From the NCBI RefSeq assembly GCF_907163265.1, contig NZ_CAJQUM010000001.1:1550001-1614000 (forward strand): DNA of 64,000 nucleotides, read 5' to 3'. Below are positions 26,757 through 36,077 of this stretch, piece after piece; position 1 is the stretch's first letter; every line of letters begins with the position of its first letter. Source of the DNA: Georgfuchsia toluolica. GTDB lineage: Bacteria > Pseudomonadota > Gammaproteobacteria > Burkholderiales > Rhodocyclaceae. Below the pieces are notes generated by a model, which was not told the origin of the DNA, made no database searches, and saw nothing but the letters and a program-made list of their open reading frames with translations. The translations under genes were made by a program, and so were the position numbers.

Positions 26757-27833
26757 TTATCCCTTGCTCTTGAATGCGCGCCAGACGCGCTTATCCCATG
26801 CCCCCACACTGGCGCCGGCCATGTAGGTCTGGCCATTCGCTACGATTAGCCGGGTGTGCCAGGCCAGGTTGCGCGCGTCGATGCGCCCCGCCTCCCAGAC
26901 CTCCGCATTCTTGTCGCCCTGTACCCAGACACCCTGGTTGCCAATTGCCAGCCAGATTTGCTGCGCCTCGTCCCATGCGATATCGAATAGATGCTCGCCC
27001 GCTTCTTCAGGGACACGCAGCTTCCCAGAGCCTGCCGCTGAATTGGCGACGTCTCCAGGCGACAGGGTGGCAGGGACCCGTTTCGCCCGGGGCAGCAGTT
27101 CCCACGTATTGCCGCCGTTGTGCGTTGCCAGCAGCGATCCTTCCAAACCCACCGCCACACCGTTGGCGGCATCGCGAAACGCTACCGCCATCAGACTGAC
27201 CTTGACTGGACTCGCCACAGGCTGCCAGGTCTTGCCGCCGTCCGTGGTTTTCATGATCCGCCCGGCTTCGCCCATCAGCCAGCCGTTGTTGGCATCGAGG
27301 AACAGCACATCATTCCAGGCAGCGTCCTCCTCATCGCGACGACGCTCCCAGGTCTTTCCATAATCAGTGGTTTCCAGGAGGGCGCCCATTTCACCCACGG
27401 CCCAGGCCCGGCCCTCGGGCAGGGCTTTTACCCGCAGCAACTTGTTGGAAATCCTGGAAAGAGGAGCGCTTACCTCGGTCCAGGTGGCGCCACCATCGGC
27501 GGTAATGATGACGACGCCCTTGTTGCCGACCGCCACGGCTCGCTTGCTGTCCCAGCTCGCAATGTCCTGCAGATGCTGCCGGGTCGGCGTCGTTTGCAAT
27601 ACCCAGTTCAACCCGTCGTCTTCGCTGCGCACGACCTTCCCGTTGTTGCCGGCAATCCACAGCACCCCTTTGGCCGGCGATGCAATGCCGTAAAACGAGT
27701 CGGTGCGCTCGATCGATGGCGGCTGCATCGTCGTGCCCACCGGCTGCGGCTTGATAAACAATCCCACCCATAACAGCGCGGCGATGATCAACCAGGGAAT
27801 GATCGATAAACCAAACTTGATCAGACGTGCCAT
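26757..27833 (-). CDS. YCF48-related beta-propeller protein with N-terminal membrane anchor
   Basis: The start at ATG 27833 (MARLIKFGLSIIPWL) has AAGAGG upstream and gives 358 residues. An uncleaved signal anchor is followed by repeats of the type TTDGGKTWQPV, DYGKTWERR and HNGGNTWELL, the BNR/YCF48 propeller signature. It should face the periplasm. It is the first gene of the unit YCF48-RND-DUF1302-DUF1329, and in such clusters may help assemble the transport complex. Confidence 0.8.
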   Translation of the reverse strand: MARLIKFGLSIIPWLIIAALLWVGLFIKPQPVGTTMQPPSIERTDSFYGIASPAKGVLWIAGNNGKVVRSEDDGLNWVLQTTPTRQHLQDIASWDSKRAVAVGNKGVVIITADGGATWTEVSAPLSRISNKLLRVKALPEGRAWAVGEMGALLETTDYGKTWERRRDEEDAAWNDVLFLDANNGWLMGEAGRIMKTTDGGKTWQPVASPVKVSLMAVAFRDAANGVAVGLEGSLLATHNGGNTWELLPRAKRVPATLSPGDVANSAAGSGKLRVPEEAGEHLFDIAWDEAQQIWLAIGNQGVWVQGDKNAEVWEAGRIDARNLAWHTRLIVANGQTYMAGASVGAWDKRVWRAFKSKG

Positions 27834-28324
27834 GTCAGCCTCTTGTCGCCTCCGGTTGACATCGTGCAAACTGCCTCTGTCATTAGATTTTTCCTAAATC
27901 CGCTTCTTCAATTGCCGTGTTCGACACACGGCACCCCATGCCACTTGCGTAAACATTTCCGCAGTTAGTTCGTAGACGCTGTAATACAGGACGACGATCT
28001 ATTCGGTACCTGCAAACACTGCGATATCCTCTTTCGGGATATTTCTGATTTCGCTGGCAAGTGTGTCGTGTCGTCAATCGCACTTCTTGCTCAGCCACGC
28101 ATAACCTTTTGACTGCCAATGTAGTCATCAACCTGCTGCATCGGAAAACCGGCATTTCTGGCAGCGACGTCAGCCTGTCCTGGCCACGTTCAACTTCATT
28201 GACAATCAATGGCAACGCTCTAGGGGACAAGAACAGTTGGGCCCGCCGGTGTTAGCCTCTAAACAACGGTGCATACACTTTGCAAGCGTTCACCGTACTC
28301 GACGGCAAACATTCGGAGGCTCAC
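27834..28324. promoter_or_regulatory. Divergent intergenic region between the YCF48-RND unit and the F420 reductase gene
   Basis: No gene is supported in these 490 bp. An inverted repeat ATATCC-N7-GGATAT at 28024-28042 could be an operator shared by the two divergent units. GGAGG at 28315 is the ribosome binding site of the downstream gene. Confidence 0.35.
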
Positions 28325-29002
28325 ATGGCAGACAAGAACCCCATACTCACGTTCATCGGTGGCACGGGCGATTTAGGCTCAGGCCTGGCGTGGCGCTTCG
28401 CCAAGGCTGGCTACCCCGTTATCATAGGATCGCGCCAGGCGGAGAAGGCAACACAAGCCGCTGCGGAAATGATCAGGCGTGGCCCGCTCGATGTCCGGGG
28501 CATGGACAATGCTGCTGCGGCCAGTGCCGGCGATATTGTGTTTATGACGGTTCCGTTCGCCAGCCATGAAGCTACGCTGGCATCGATCACCGCGGCTGTT
28601 CAGGGAAAGATTTTCGTGGACTCCACCGTGCCCCTGATGCCACCCAAGATCATGCGCGTGCAACTGCCGGCTGGAGGGTGCGTTGCCAAGCAAACCCAGG
28701 AAGCCCTGGGGGAAAACGTCCGGGTCGTCTCGGCATTTCAGAACGTCGCGGCGGCCCACCTTCAGGACGACGGTGCCCACCTTGACGATTGCGATGTGCT
28801 GGTGACAGGCAACGATGCCGACGCTCGCGAAGTTGTCGTCAGACTAGCCGCCAAAATCGGCTTCAAGGCCTGGCATGCGGGTAGCATCGACAACTCGGCG
28901 GTCGCCGAGGCGTTGACATCGGTGTTGATTTTCATGAACAAGCGCTACGGCATTGACGGCGCCGGCATTCATGTCACAGGAACCCCGACCAAGGCCGGTT
29001 AG
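28325..29002 (+). CDS. npdG: NADPH-dependent F420 reductase (F420H2:NADP oxidoreductase)
   Basis: It moves hydride between NADPH and coenzyme F420 and so supplies F420H2. The start at 28325 follows GGAGG and gives 225 residues. The N-terminal Rossmann motif is FIGGTGDLGSGLAWRFAKAG, with IIGSRQAEKA matching the NADP 2'-phosphate site of Fno/NpdG. VVSAFQNVAAAHL and the end GIHVTGT fit the family. It is a single gene divergent from the YCF48-RND unit and convergent with an AraC regulator. Confidence 0.9.
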   Translation: MADKNPILTFIGGTGDLGSGLAWRFAKAGYPVIIGSRQAEKATQAAAEMIRRGPLDVRGMDNAAAASAGDIVFMTVPFASHEATLASITAAVQGKIFVDSTVPLMPPKIMRVQLPAGGCVAKQTQEALGENVRVVSAFQNVAAAHLQDDGAHLDDCDVLVTGNDADAREVVVRLAAKIGFKAWHAGSIDNSAVAEALTSVLIFMNKRYGIDGAGIHVTGTPTKAG

Positions 29003-29021
29003 GCCCGCGTGGCGTTTAAAA

Positions 29022-29058
29022 CAAAAGGACCGCGGCAGAGGTGACACGGATCCTTTTG
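29022..29058. terminator. Bidirectional terminator between npdG and the AraC gene
   Basis: CAAAAGGA-CCG pairs with CGG-A-TCCTTTTG across a short loop with one bulge. The arms give A- and T-runs on both strands, as expected between convergent genes. Confidence 0.6.
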
Positions 29059-29083
29059 CTTGCTTCGCCCGATTTCAGACCAT

Positions 29084-30040
29084 CTAGCCCTTGCTGGACT
29101 TCGTTCGCAGTTGCCCCGGCGATATCCCGAAACGATCCTTGAAAGCGCGGCTGAAATGCGCGGAATCGTTGAAGCCACGGCGATAAGCAATTTCGCAGAT
29201 TGTCAGCGAAGCCATGGATGGATCGAGAAGATCCTCGCGACCCGCCTTAAGCCGGCGATCCCATATCCACTTGCTCACGGTCGTGCCGCACTGCTTGAAC
29301 AATCCATGCAGATGACGCACGGAAACAAAGTTGGCATCGGCAATCCTGGTTGGCGTCAATTCGTGATCGGAAAAATTCTCCTCCAGATAGGAAAGTATCC
29401 GGCACAGGCGCGCCGAATGATTTCTTTCAGATTCATCGACTCCGCACTTGCTGCGCGAGCGGACCACGGCCCCAACCAAAGCCAGAAAACTGTCAGCAAG
29501 CGTGAACTGCTCGATCTCGGTAAGTTCCTTCCGCTCGTCCTGAGTCAAGGACTTGAGTAGATTGATGATAACCGGCACCAGGCCGCCACCGGAAAACAAC
29601 GTCGCGCCAAAATCTCGTACTTCCCTTCCGAGGACGCGTTCGTGAAACACGCGATGCGGAATGCGCAGGATGATTTTGCTGCCCCTCTCGGGATAATTCA
29701 CGCTGTAGGGAATTCCGCCTGGTACGATGGCGATCGAGTCGCGCTCAAGCGTAAATATCTTCTCGCCTTGCGTGATAACCGCAGTTCCTTCGATCTGCAC
29801 GTGCAGCAAGAGATCGAAAACATGGTCGGCGAGAATATCCTCGTCAAGGCGCGACACGGTAACCGGGTCGCTCTCGATACGATGGATCGTCAAGGTGGCG
29901 AGCTTGACGTAGCTGACGGCGTAGTGGTCGAACAACCCCGCATTCTTCTGCGCATGAACACGCACGACCGCGTTGGATACGTCGTCCAAGCGCTGGCCCA
30001 ACTGCTGGTCTTCCACTGCGAATGGCGTTGCCATTGACAT
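29084..30040 (-). CDS. AraC-family transcriptional regulator
   Basis: The 318-residue protein has an N-terminal AraC-binding-like cupin part (to about 200, including GEKIFTLERDSIAIVPGGIPY) and two C-terminal helix-turn-helix motifs ending in YRRGFNDSAHFSRAFKDRFG, the AraC signature. The start follows GGAGATC. It lies downstream of the fbiC operon on the same strand and convergent with npdG, so it may control the F420-linked genes. Effector unknown. Confidence 0.88.
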   Translation of the reverse strand: MSMATPFAVEDQQLGQRLDDVSNAVVRVHAQKNAGLFDHYAVSYVKLATLTIHRIESDPVTVSRLDEDILADHVFDLLLHVQIEGTAVITQGEKIFTLERDSIAIVPGGIPYSVNYPERGSKIILRIPHRVFHERVLGREVRDFGATLFSGGGLVPVIINLLKSLTQDERKELTEIEQFTLADSFLALVGAVVRSRSKCGVDESERNHSARLCRILSYLEENFSDHELTPTRIADANFVSVRHLHGLFKQCGTTVSKWIWDRRLKAGREDLLDPSMASLTICEIAYRRGFNDSAHFSRAFKDRFGISPGQLRTKSSKG

Positions 30041-30059
30041 AAGCCGATCTCCTCAAACA

Positions 30060-30088
30060 GGAGGGGCCGGATTTCAGGCCGATCCTCC
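30060..30088 (-). promoter_or_regulatory. Hairpin/inverted repeat upstream of the AraC gene
   Basis: GGAGG-ATC-GGCC, an 8-nt loop, then GGCC-C-CTCC forms a stem about 20 bp upstream of the AraC start. It could be an autoregulatory site or a leader hairpin that hides a ribosome-binding-like sequence. Confidence 0.3.
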
Positions 30089-30229
30089 AGCAAATCCCAC
30101 GCCGTCTTTAACTGGCCGAATTGATCGGCTCTTTTTGCTTATTAATCAACCAAGGCCGAGGATGCAATAACTATGGTTACCATAAAAACAGAAACCATAC
30201 CTTTAGTCAACATCCCGGTAAATACGCAA

Positions 30230-31429
30230 TTACAGCTTGGCGGCCATTTTAGCAAACTCGGCATCGGAGACCAGACGGTGCGCGCGCGTCGCTTGTTCCT
30301 TGACGCTGGCCAGCAAAGCTGGAAATCTGTCGGCAGCTACCGCAAGACCAAGTTCCTTGACCTTGATTTCAATATTCGCGAGGCCGCTCTTCTTGCCAAG
30401 GACAATGCCACGCTGCGCGGAAACGATCGCCGATGAGTACGGCTCGATGGCATCAGGCATATGAAACTGGGCCGCCACCGCTCCGCTTTCACGCACGAAC
30501 AAGTCCTCACCAACCACCGGCTTCCAGCGGTCGACCTGATAGCCGCCCGACTTGCGCACCAGTTCCGAAACCTTGCGAGCTTTCGACAGGTCCATCTCGA
30601 CGGGAACGTCGTAGAGGCATTGCAGCGCCAGCGCAACTTCGCAAATATCGGCATTGCCGGCACGCTCGCCCATTCCGTTGATGGTTCCCTGAATCCAGGT
30701 CGCACCGCCACGAACGGCAGCAATCGCCGCTGCGGTGGCCAAGCCGAAGTCATTGTGACCGTGCCAATGAATCGGCACGTCCGGGCCGACCCAGGAGGCC
30801 ACGTTACGGATAAGGTATTCCACCGCCTCCGGCGCGCAGGCGCCGATGGTATCGACTACCGACACTTCCGCGGCGCCCGCCGCAATTGCCGCCTTGTAGA
30901 CCTCCGCCAGGAAGCCCAGGTCTGAGCGCGTGCTGTCAACCGGGAAGAAGTTCACCCGCATACCGTGAGCGCGGGCGTGTTTTATGGCATCGGTCAGGCG
31001 TTCGATCACCGATTCACGGCTGAAGCCGTAGGCCTTCATCTTCTGTTCGCTGGTGGCGATCTCAATCAGCACCGCGGTCGTTCCCAGCTCGATATGGGCG
31101 TCAATGTCGGCTTTCACCGCGCGAGAAAAGCCCCAAATCTCCGAAGCAAATTTGGCGGCAAGAATGCGCCGTACCGCCTCGGTATCCTCGTCGGAAACTC
31201 TCGGGAAACCGGACTCTATGCGGCCAACGCCGAGTTCGTCGAGACCGCGGGCAATGGCAAATTTGGCGTCTGCCGAAAAGACGACACCAACGGCCTGTTC
31301 CCCGTCACGCAACGTCGTATCGTAAAAGCGGACGGTCTTGCTTCGGTCGAAACCATCCTGCACTTCCGGCCGATTGTTGATGTCGCCGGTCCAGATCAGT
31401 GCGGGGGAAATCGTACTATTGCTTGTCAT
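30230..31429 (-). CDS. DRE-TIM metallolyase (homocitrate/isopropylmalate synthase-HMG lyase superfamily)
   Basis: The start at 31429 follows GAGGTG and gives 399 residues; a longer frame only runs through the upstream gene. The DRE motif is RFYDTTLRDGEQA at about 23-35. The metal-binding HxH is in HWHGHNDFGLATA, and TINGMGERAGNAD matches the substrate loop of homocitrate/isopropylmalate synthases. It can be an acyl-CoA-dependent synthase or a lyase. In a catabolic operon with amidohydrolases and an FAH protein, a role in C-C bond formation or cleavage of a ring-opened acid is likely. Last gene of the six-gene operon. Confidence 0.85.
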   Translation of the reverse strand: MTSNSTISPALIWTGDINNRPEVQDGFDRSKTVRFYDTTLRDGEQAVGVVFSADAKFAIARGLDELGVGRIESGFPRVSDEDTEAVRRILAAKFASEIWGFSRAVKADIDAHIELGTTAVLIEIATSEQKMKAYGFSRESVIERLTDAIKHARAHGMRVNFFPVDSTRSDLGFLAEVYKAAIAAGAAEVSVVDTIGACAPEAVEYLIRNVASWVGPDVPIHWHGHNDFGLATAAAIAAVRGGATWIQGTINGMGERAGNADICEVALALQCLYDVPVEMDLSKARKVSELVRKSGGYQVDRWKPVVGEDLFVRESGAVAAQFHMPDAIEPYSSAIVSAQRGIVLGKKSGLANIEIKVKELGLAVAADRFPALLASVKEQATRAHRLVSDAEFAKMAAKL

Positions 31430-31443
31430 GTTGTCACCTCGGC

Positions 31444-32259
31444 TTAAGCAATCGCTATCGGCCTGACCAGCGATGCCTCGCCGCCCTTGATCTTCAGCGG
31501 CAGCACGACCACCGTGCTGGTGTAGTGCTTGTCGGCGGCCAGGGTTTCCAGGGTCAGGCTCTTCATGACATAAATGCCGGCCTCGACCAGGATGATACGG
31601 TGGCTGGCGAAGGGCGCCGGAACACCCAGCGACAGATTGTCGGTACCCACCAGTTTGGGCTTGCGCGCCACGATCCAATGCGCCGCGGCATCGCTGAGGC
31701 CCGCCCACTTGTTCAGGTAGGCATCGCGATCCGTTTCGAAGAAACGGGCATAGCCGGTTCGCACCAGAATGCAGTCGCCTTCCTGAATGAGCACGCCCTG
31801 TCTTGACGCCGCGCCTTCAAGATCCTCCGGGGTGATGGCATAGCGCTCGGGCAGGATGTCCAAACCCTTGTAGGCGGGAATATCGAGCAGTACCGCGCGC
31901 AACAGCAGCGGTGGCACCTTTTCCAGGCTGTGCAGGGGCTCGGGCAGTTTTGTAAAACCGGTGTCGCGCTGATAGGGTGTGACATCGATCCCCATCACCT
32001 TGTTGTTTTGCGACATGTGGATCGGCAAGTCGAAATGGGTGCCGGCATGCATGGATGTGACGAGGAGGCTGATGGCGTCCGAAAATCCCGGCTCGATACC
32101 CATCTCGTCAAACGACTTGCGCACATACTCATGATAGCGATAGAGGAAGAACTGGAACGGCGGATCAAAGGGGTGCACCGGCATCGCTGGCCAATAGGCC
32201 TGACCGAGGTCATAAACCTTTGCCTTCGACAGTATGTCAAATAGTGCTTGACCGCTCAT
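31444..32259 (-). CDS. Cyclase-family (PF04199) metal-dependent hydrolase
   Basis: The 271-residue protein carries the family metal motif HxGTHxDxPxH as MHAGTHFDLPIHMSQN. The family includes kynurenine formamidase and isatin hydrolase, which open or cleave cyclic or N-formyl amides with Mn or Zn. It lies 14 bp before the DRE-TIM gene. Ring opening of a lactam is a reasonable guess in this operon; the substrate is not known. Confidence 0.85.
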   Translation of the reverse strand: MSGQALFDILSKAKVYDLGQAYWPAMPVHPFDPPFQFFLYRYHEYVRKSFDEMGIEPGFSDAISLLVTSMHAGTHFDLPIHMSQNNKVMGIDVTPYQRDTGFTKLPEPLHSLEKVPPLLLRAVLLDIPAYKGLDILPERYAITPEDLEGAASRQGVLIQEGDCILVRTGYARFFETDRDAYLNKWAGLSDAAAHWIVARKPKLVGTDNLSLGVPAPFASHRIILVEAGIYVMKSLTLETLAADKHYTSTVVVLPLKIKGGEASLVRPIAIA

Positions 32260-32333
32260 TTAGCTACTCCTCGAATGGTAGTGTTCAAATCCAGCGCCAG
32301 TCACACAACCGGCAAAATATAGGTATGCCAATT

Positions 32334-34724
32334 TCACGCATGCTCAACCACCGCAAATAGTTTGCGACCTGGCTCGGGAAGATACTTGCGGCGCGCCACC
32401 GAGCCATACAGCGTGTTGCGCTGAACGGGAACACGATTGATCGAGCGGATCATTCCTTCCAGTTCCTCGGGCATCATTTCCTGTCCGTGCCGGGCGCCGG
32501 CCGCGCGACCGATGCTCTCGCTCATCAGGGTTCCGCCCACGTCGTTTGCGCCGGCTTGAAGGCTGGAGAGAACTCCTTCGCGTCCCATCTTTACCCACGA
32601 GGTCTGGATGTTGCCGATGAGCGGGTGCAGCACCAGGCGCGCCACCGCATGCAGCAGCACGGCCTCGCGGAAGGTTGGTCCACGCCGCGCCTTGCCGCGC
32701 CGGTAGAGCGGCGATTGCATGTGCACAAACGGCAGCGGCACAAATTCGGTGAAGCCGCCGGTTTCTTCCTGCAAGTCCCGCACGATCAGGAGGTGCCGCG
32801 CCCAATGTACCGGCTGCTCGATATGGCCATACATGATGGTTGCCGTGCTCTTCAAGCCGACACCGTGGGCAGTGCGCATCACCTCGGCCCATTGCGCCAC
32901 CGTCACTTTGTCGGGACACAACACCTTGCGCACTTCGTCATCCAGAATCTCCGCAGCGGTTCCGGGTAGCGAACCCAAACCGGCCGCCTTCAGTTCGGCG
33001 AGATAGTCGCGCAATGACAGTCCGAGCGTGGCGGCACCCTGCCAAACTTCCAGCGGCGAAAATGCATGGATGTGGATTTTTGGCCGGACAGCCTTGATCG
33101 CCTTGCAGATGTCAAGATAGGTCTGCCCGGTGTAGCTGGGATGGATTCCCCCGGTCAGACAGACTTCGATTGCCCCGCGATCCCAGGCATTGGCTGCCCT
33201 GGATTGGATCTCGTCCAGCGAAAAATTATAAGCGGCGCCGCGGAATTCCTCGGTCGTCTTGCCCTTGGAGAAGGCGCAGAAGCTGCACTTGTAGGAGCAG
33301 ATATTGGTGTAGTTGATATTGCAGTTCTGGATGTAGCTGACCGCGCTGCCCTTCGCCGCGACGCGCAGTTCGTCGGCCGCCGCACAGACGATGCGGAACT
33401 CGCCGGCGCGCACGTCAAAGAGCCGCTCAACCTCGCGCTCCGAAAGGCGCCCTCCGCGTGCAGCCTTTTCCACCGAACGATAGGTTTCGCTGCCAAGAAA
33501 ATGATGCAGATGCGTCGGCTGCGGCAGAGTCGGCATTTTGGGCGGCGGACTGTTCTCTCCCGGCGACCAGCTATCGGTGCGCGGAAAACCGCTGGCATCG
33601 GCGCGCATGCGCACCGCCTGCTGAAGTTCGGGATCAACCCATTCCTCCACTTGCTGCACCAGCTTCGGATACAGGGGCAGTCGCGGCACGAGGGTCTTGC
33701 CGGCAATCTCGGTTTCCCGCGCCAAAAGATGCAAATGGGGCCATGGCGCCTCTGGATTTACATAATCCGGGGTCACCGGCGAGATGCCACCCAAATCGTT
33801 GATGCCCGCATTGATCAGGGCGCTCAAGTAATGCGGCGACAGGTTGGGGGGAGCCTGGATATTGGCTTTCGCACCGAAAATGATGCGTGCGACGGCGATG
33901 GTCCAGCACAGGTCCTCGATGGACGGCTCGGCAGCACCAGACATCCTGGTGTTCGGCTTGCGGCGGAAGTTTTGAATAATGATTTCCTGGATGTGGCCGT
34001 ATTCGTCGTTCAGATCCCGTAGCGCCAGCAACGCCTCGATACGGTCGCGGCGCGACTCGCCGATGCCAATCAGTATTCCGGAGGTAAATGGAATTTTCAG
34101 CCGACCGGCCGCTGCCGTCATCTCAAGCCGCGCTGCCGGCAGCTTGTCGGGAGAACCGTAGTGCGGCCCTCCCACATCGCATAAATGTTGTGCGGTGCTT
34201 TCGAGCATCAGCCCTTGTGAGACGGAAACCGCGCGCAGGGCCTGCAGTTCCGGAACGCTCATCACCCCGGCATTCACATGCGGCAGCAGCCCCGTTTCCC
34301 GATGGACCAGTTCAGCCATGGCGGCAAGATAGGAGATCGTCGTCTCGTGGCCGAGAACAGCAAGCGCATCGCGCGCGGCTCCATAGCGCAGTTCCGGCTT
34401 GTCACCCAGCGTGAACAGGGCCTCATGGCAACCGGCGCGCACACCGGCCCGCGCAATATTGAGCACCTGGTCGGGTGTCAGATATGGCGCGATCTTGTCA
34501 TCCGGTGTCTTGGCAAACGTGCAGTAATGACAGACATTCCGGCATAACTGCGTGAGCGGAATGAAAACCTTTGGCGAATAGGTGACCACCGAACCGTGTT
34601 CGCTATCCCTTAACGCCACAGCGCTTGACTGGAGCGCCACCAGTTTGCGGCAGTCAGCCAGCTCCAGCGCAGTTGCGGCGTCGGCCCGGCCCGCCTCGAG
34701 AAGTCTGTCGGTCAGAATACTCAT
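32334..34724 (-). CDS. fbiC: FO synthase, fused CofG-CofH radical SAM enzyme
   Basis: It makes 7,8-didemethyl-8-hydroxy-5-deazariboflavin (FO), the chromophore of F420, from tyrosine and a riboflavin precursor. The 796 residues contain two radical SAM domains. The CofG half has CRNVCHYC (Cys61, 65, 68). The CofH half has CSYKCSFC (Cys476, 480, 483). The order CofG-CofH is that of actinobacterial FbiC. It sits fourth in an operon whose other members are a putative F420-dependent oxidoreductase and hydrolases, which ties cofactor synthesis to the pathway. FO synthase is unusual in Betaproteobacteria. Confidence 0.95.
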   Translation of the reverse strand: MSILTDRLLEAGRADAATALELADCRKLVALQSSAVALRDSEHGSVVTYSPKVFIPLTQLCRNVCHYCTFAKTPDDKIAPYLTPDQVLNIARAGVRAGCHEALFTLGDKPELRYGAARDALAVLGHETTISYLAAMAELVHRETGLLPHVNAGVMSVPELQALRAVSVSQGLMLESTAQHLCDVGGPHYGSPDKLPAARLEMTAAAGRLKIPFTSGILIGIGESRRDRIEALLALRDLNDEYGHIQEIIIQNFRRKPNTRMSGAAEPSIEDLCWTIAVARIIFGAKANIQAPPNLSPHYLSALINAGINDLGGISPVTPDYVNPEAPWPHLHLLARETEIAGKTLVPRLPLYPKLVQQVEEWVDPELQQAVRMRADASGFPRTDSWSPGENSPPPKMPTLPQPTHLHHFLGSETYRSVEKAARGGRLSEREVERLFDVRAGEFRIVCAAADELRVAAKGSAVSYIQNCNINYTNICSYKCSFCAFSKGKTTEEFRGAAYNFSLDEIQSRAANAWDRGAIEVCLTGGIHPSYTGQTYLDICKAIKAVRPKIHIHAFSPLEVWQGAATLGLSLRDYLAELKAAGLGSLPGTAAEILDDEVRKVLCPDKVTVAQWAEVMRTAHGVGLKSTATIMYGHIEQPVHWARHLLIVRDLQEETGGFTEFVPLPFVHMQSPLYRRGKARRGPTFREAVLLHAVARLVLHPLIGNIQTSWVKMGREGVLSSLQAGANDVGGTLMSESIGRAAGARHGQEMMPEELEGMIRSINRVPVQRNTLYGSVARRKYLPEPGRKLFAVVEHA

Positions 34725-34789
34725 CGCCCCTATCTCTCCACGTTTACAAACATTCCGCTTCCGAGCTTCGTCCTGAGGCCTGGCCTACC

Positions 34790-36061
34790 TTACTCGACCA
34801 CACCGCACATGTTCATCATCACTTCGATGTAGACGCGAACGATGTCCATCATGTCGCCGATATGCGTATGCTCGCCCTGCGCCGTGGAGAAACCGCCGCC
34901 ACCGGTACGGATGCGGCCTGCAGAACCATAGTTAACGGTGGGGATACCGTACCGGTTCATGTGGGCAGCATCGCTGTACCAGGTTTCGATGCCCATCTCG
35001 GGCGCCTTGCCCAACTGGTTCGAGTGCGCGCTGATGATGTTCTGCACCAGTTCGTGATCGTCCGGAATGGAAGTTCCCGGCGCGGAGAGGAAAATTTCGG
35101 CCTTGGTGCCTTCCAGGCGGGAATCGGCCTTGACCACGCTCTTGATGACACTGCGCACCTCGTTGAAGGCCGCCACCGGCAAGACACCGGGAATCGTGCG
35201 CACATCGAGATAGATCACGCAGTTGTCCGGTGTGCGGGCACCACGCCAGGGCCAGCCGCCTTCAATGGCGGAGACATTGACGCGCGGCTGGAAATCGCCG
35301 ATGGCGTTGCGTTTGCAGTAATCCGGAATCCAATCGTGAATTGCATCGAGCACCACACGCGCCTTGTTGATGGCGTTGCGGTCGACCTCCGACCAGGCGG
35401 TGTGGATCAGGTGGCCAGGCACCGTGATCTTGACCCAGGTCGTGCCGCAGTGGCGCGGGATCAGCATCATGTTGGTGGGTTCGCCGAGGATGCAGTAGTC
35501 GGCCACGGCACCGTGGGTAATGGCGTATTTGGTCCCGACGCCATAACCCTGATACTGGCGACCCTCGTATTCATTGACAGGCGCCTTCTCGATCTCACCG
35601 GCAACGGCGGCAATGACAACGTCGCCACCAAGCTTGATGCCGGCCTTGCGAATCGCTTCGACGGCGGTAACGTAATTGGCCAGGGCGAACTTCATGTTGA
35701 AGGAGCCCATGCCATAGATCCACTCGTTGTCGACCAGCGTGCCCTTGCATTGATAGCCGATGCCGCGATGAGCCTGCTCGGGACCAAACGAGGTGTCGAG
35801 GTGGCCGTTGAACATGAGAGACTTGCCGCCACCCTGGCCCTGCAGGCGGCCAATGGCGTTATAGCGCTCGTCGCCAATGGGCTGCAGCGTGGCATCGAAG
35901 CCGGAACCCTTGAGTACTTCGTGATAGGCGCGCGCGACATCACCCTCGAAGCCGGTCGGGCTGGGAATATTGGTCAAATCAATCGTCAGATTGACCAAAC
36001 GTTCACGATCGATCAGATCGGTCGCCTTTTTGACGAGATCGCAATTTACCTTGTTTGCCAT
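34790..36061 (-). CDS. M20 family amidohydrolase/peptidase (ArgE/DapE-like)
   Basis: The 423-residue protein has the M20 layout: a first metal histidine-aspartate site in FNGHLDTSFGPE, the acidic site in AGEIEKAPVNE, a dimerisation domain around PGHLIHTAWSEVDRNAIN, and a late metal histidine in DAAHMNRYGIPT. Such enzymes remove acyl groups from amino acids or cleave carbamoyl and formyl amides. In this operon it probably hydrolyses an amide intermediate. It starts 16 bp after the FAH gene. Confidence 0.87.
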   Translation of the reverse strand: MANKVNCDLVKKATDLIDRERLVNLTIDLTNIPSPTGFEGDVARAYHEVLKGSGFDATLQPIGDERYNAIGRLQGQGGGKSLMFNGHLDTSFGPEQAHRGIGYQCKGTLVDNEWIYGMGSFNMKFALANYVTAVEAIRKAGIKLGGDVVIAAVAGEIEKAPVNEYEGRQYQGYGVGTKYAITHGAVADYCILGEPTNMMLIPRHCGTTWVKITVPGHLIHTAWSEVDRNAINKARVVLDAIHDWIPDYCKRNAIGDFQPRVNVSAIEGGWPWRGARTPDNCVIYLDVRTIPGVLPVAAFNEVRSVIKSVVKADSRLEGTKAEIFLSAPGTSIPDDHELVQNIISAHSNQLGKAPEMGIETWYSDAAHMNRYGIPTVNYGSAGRIRTGGGGFSTAQGEHTHIGDMMDIVRVYIEVMMNMCGVVE

Positions 36062-36077
36062 GTTTTCCTCGTGCGGA

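Noticed and set aside
28061-28255. Short plus-strand frames upstream of npdG
   Set aside because: No ribosome binding site or recognisable sequence; better seen as intergenic.
30115-30137. GCCGA-ATTGA-TCGGC hairpin followed by TCTTTTTG on the plus strand
   Set aside because: It looks like a terminator, but no plus-strand gene ends before it, and on the minus strand there is no T-run.
30230-31708. N-terminal extension of the DRE-TIM protein to 492 residues
   Set aside because: The extra part is a shadow of the cyclase-family gene; GAGGTG before ATG 31429 marks the real start.
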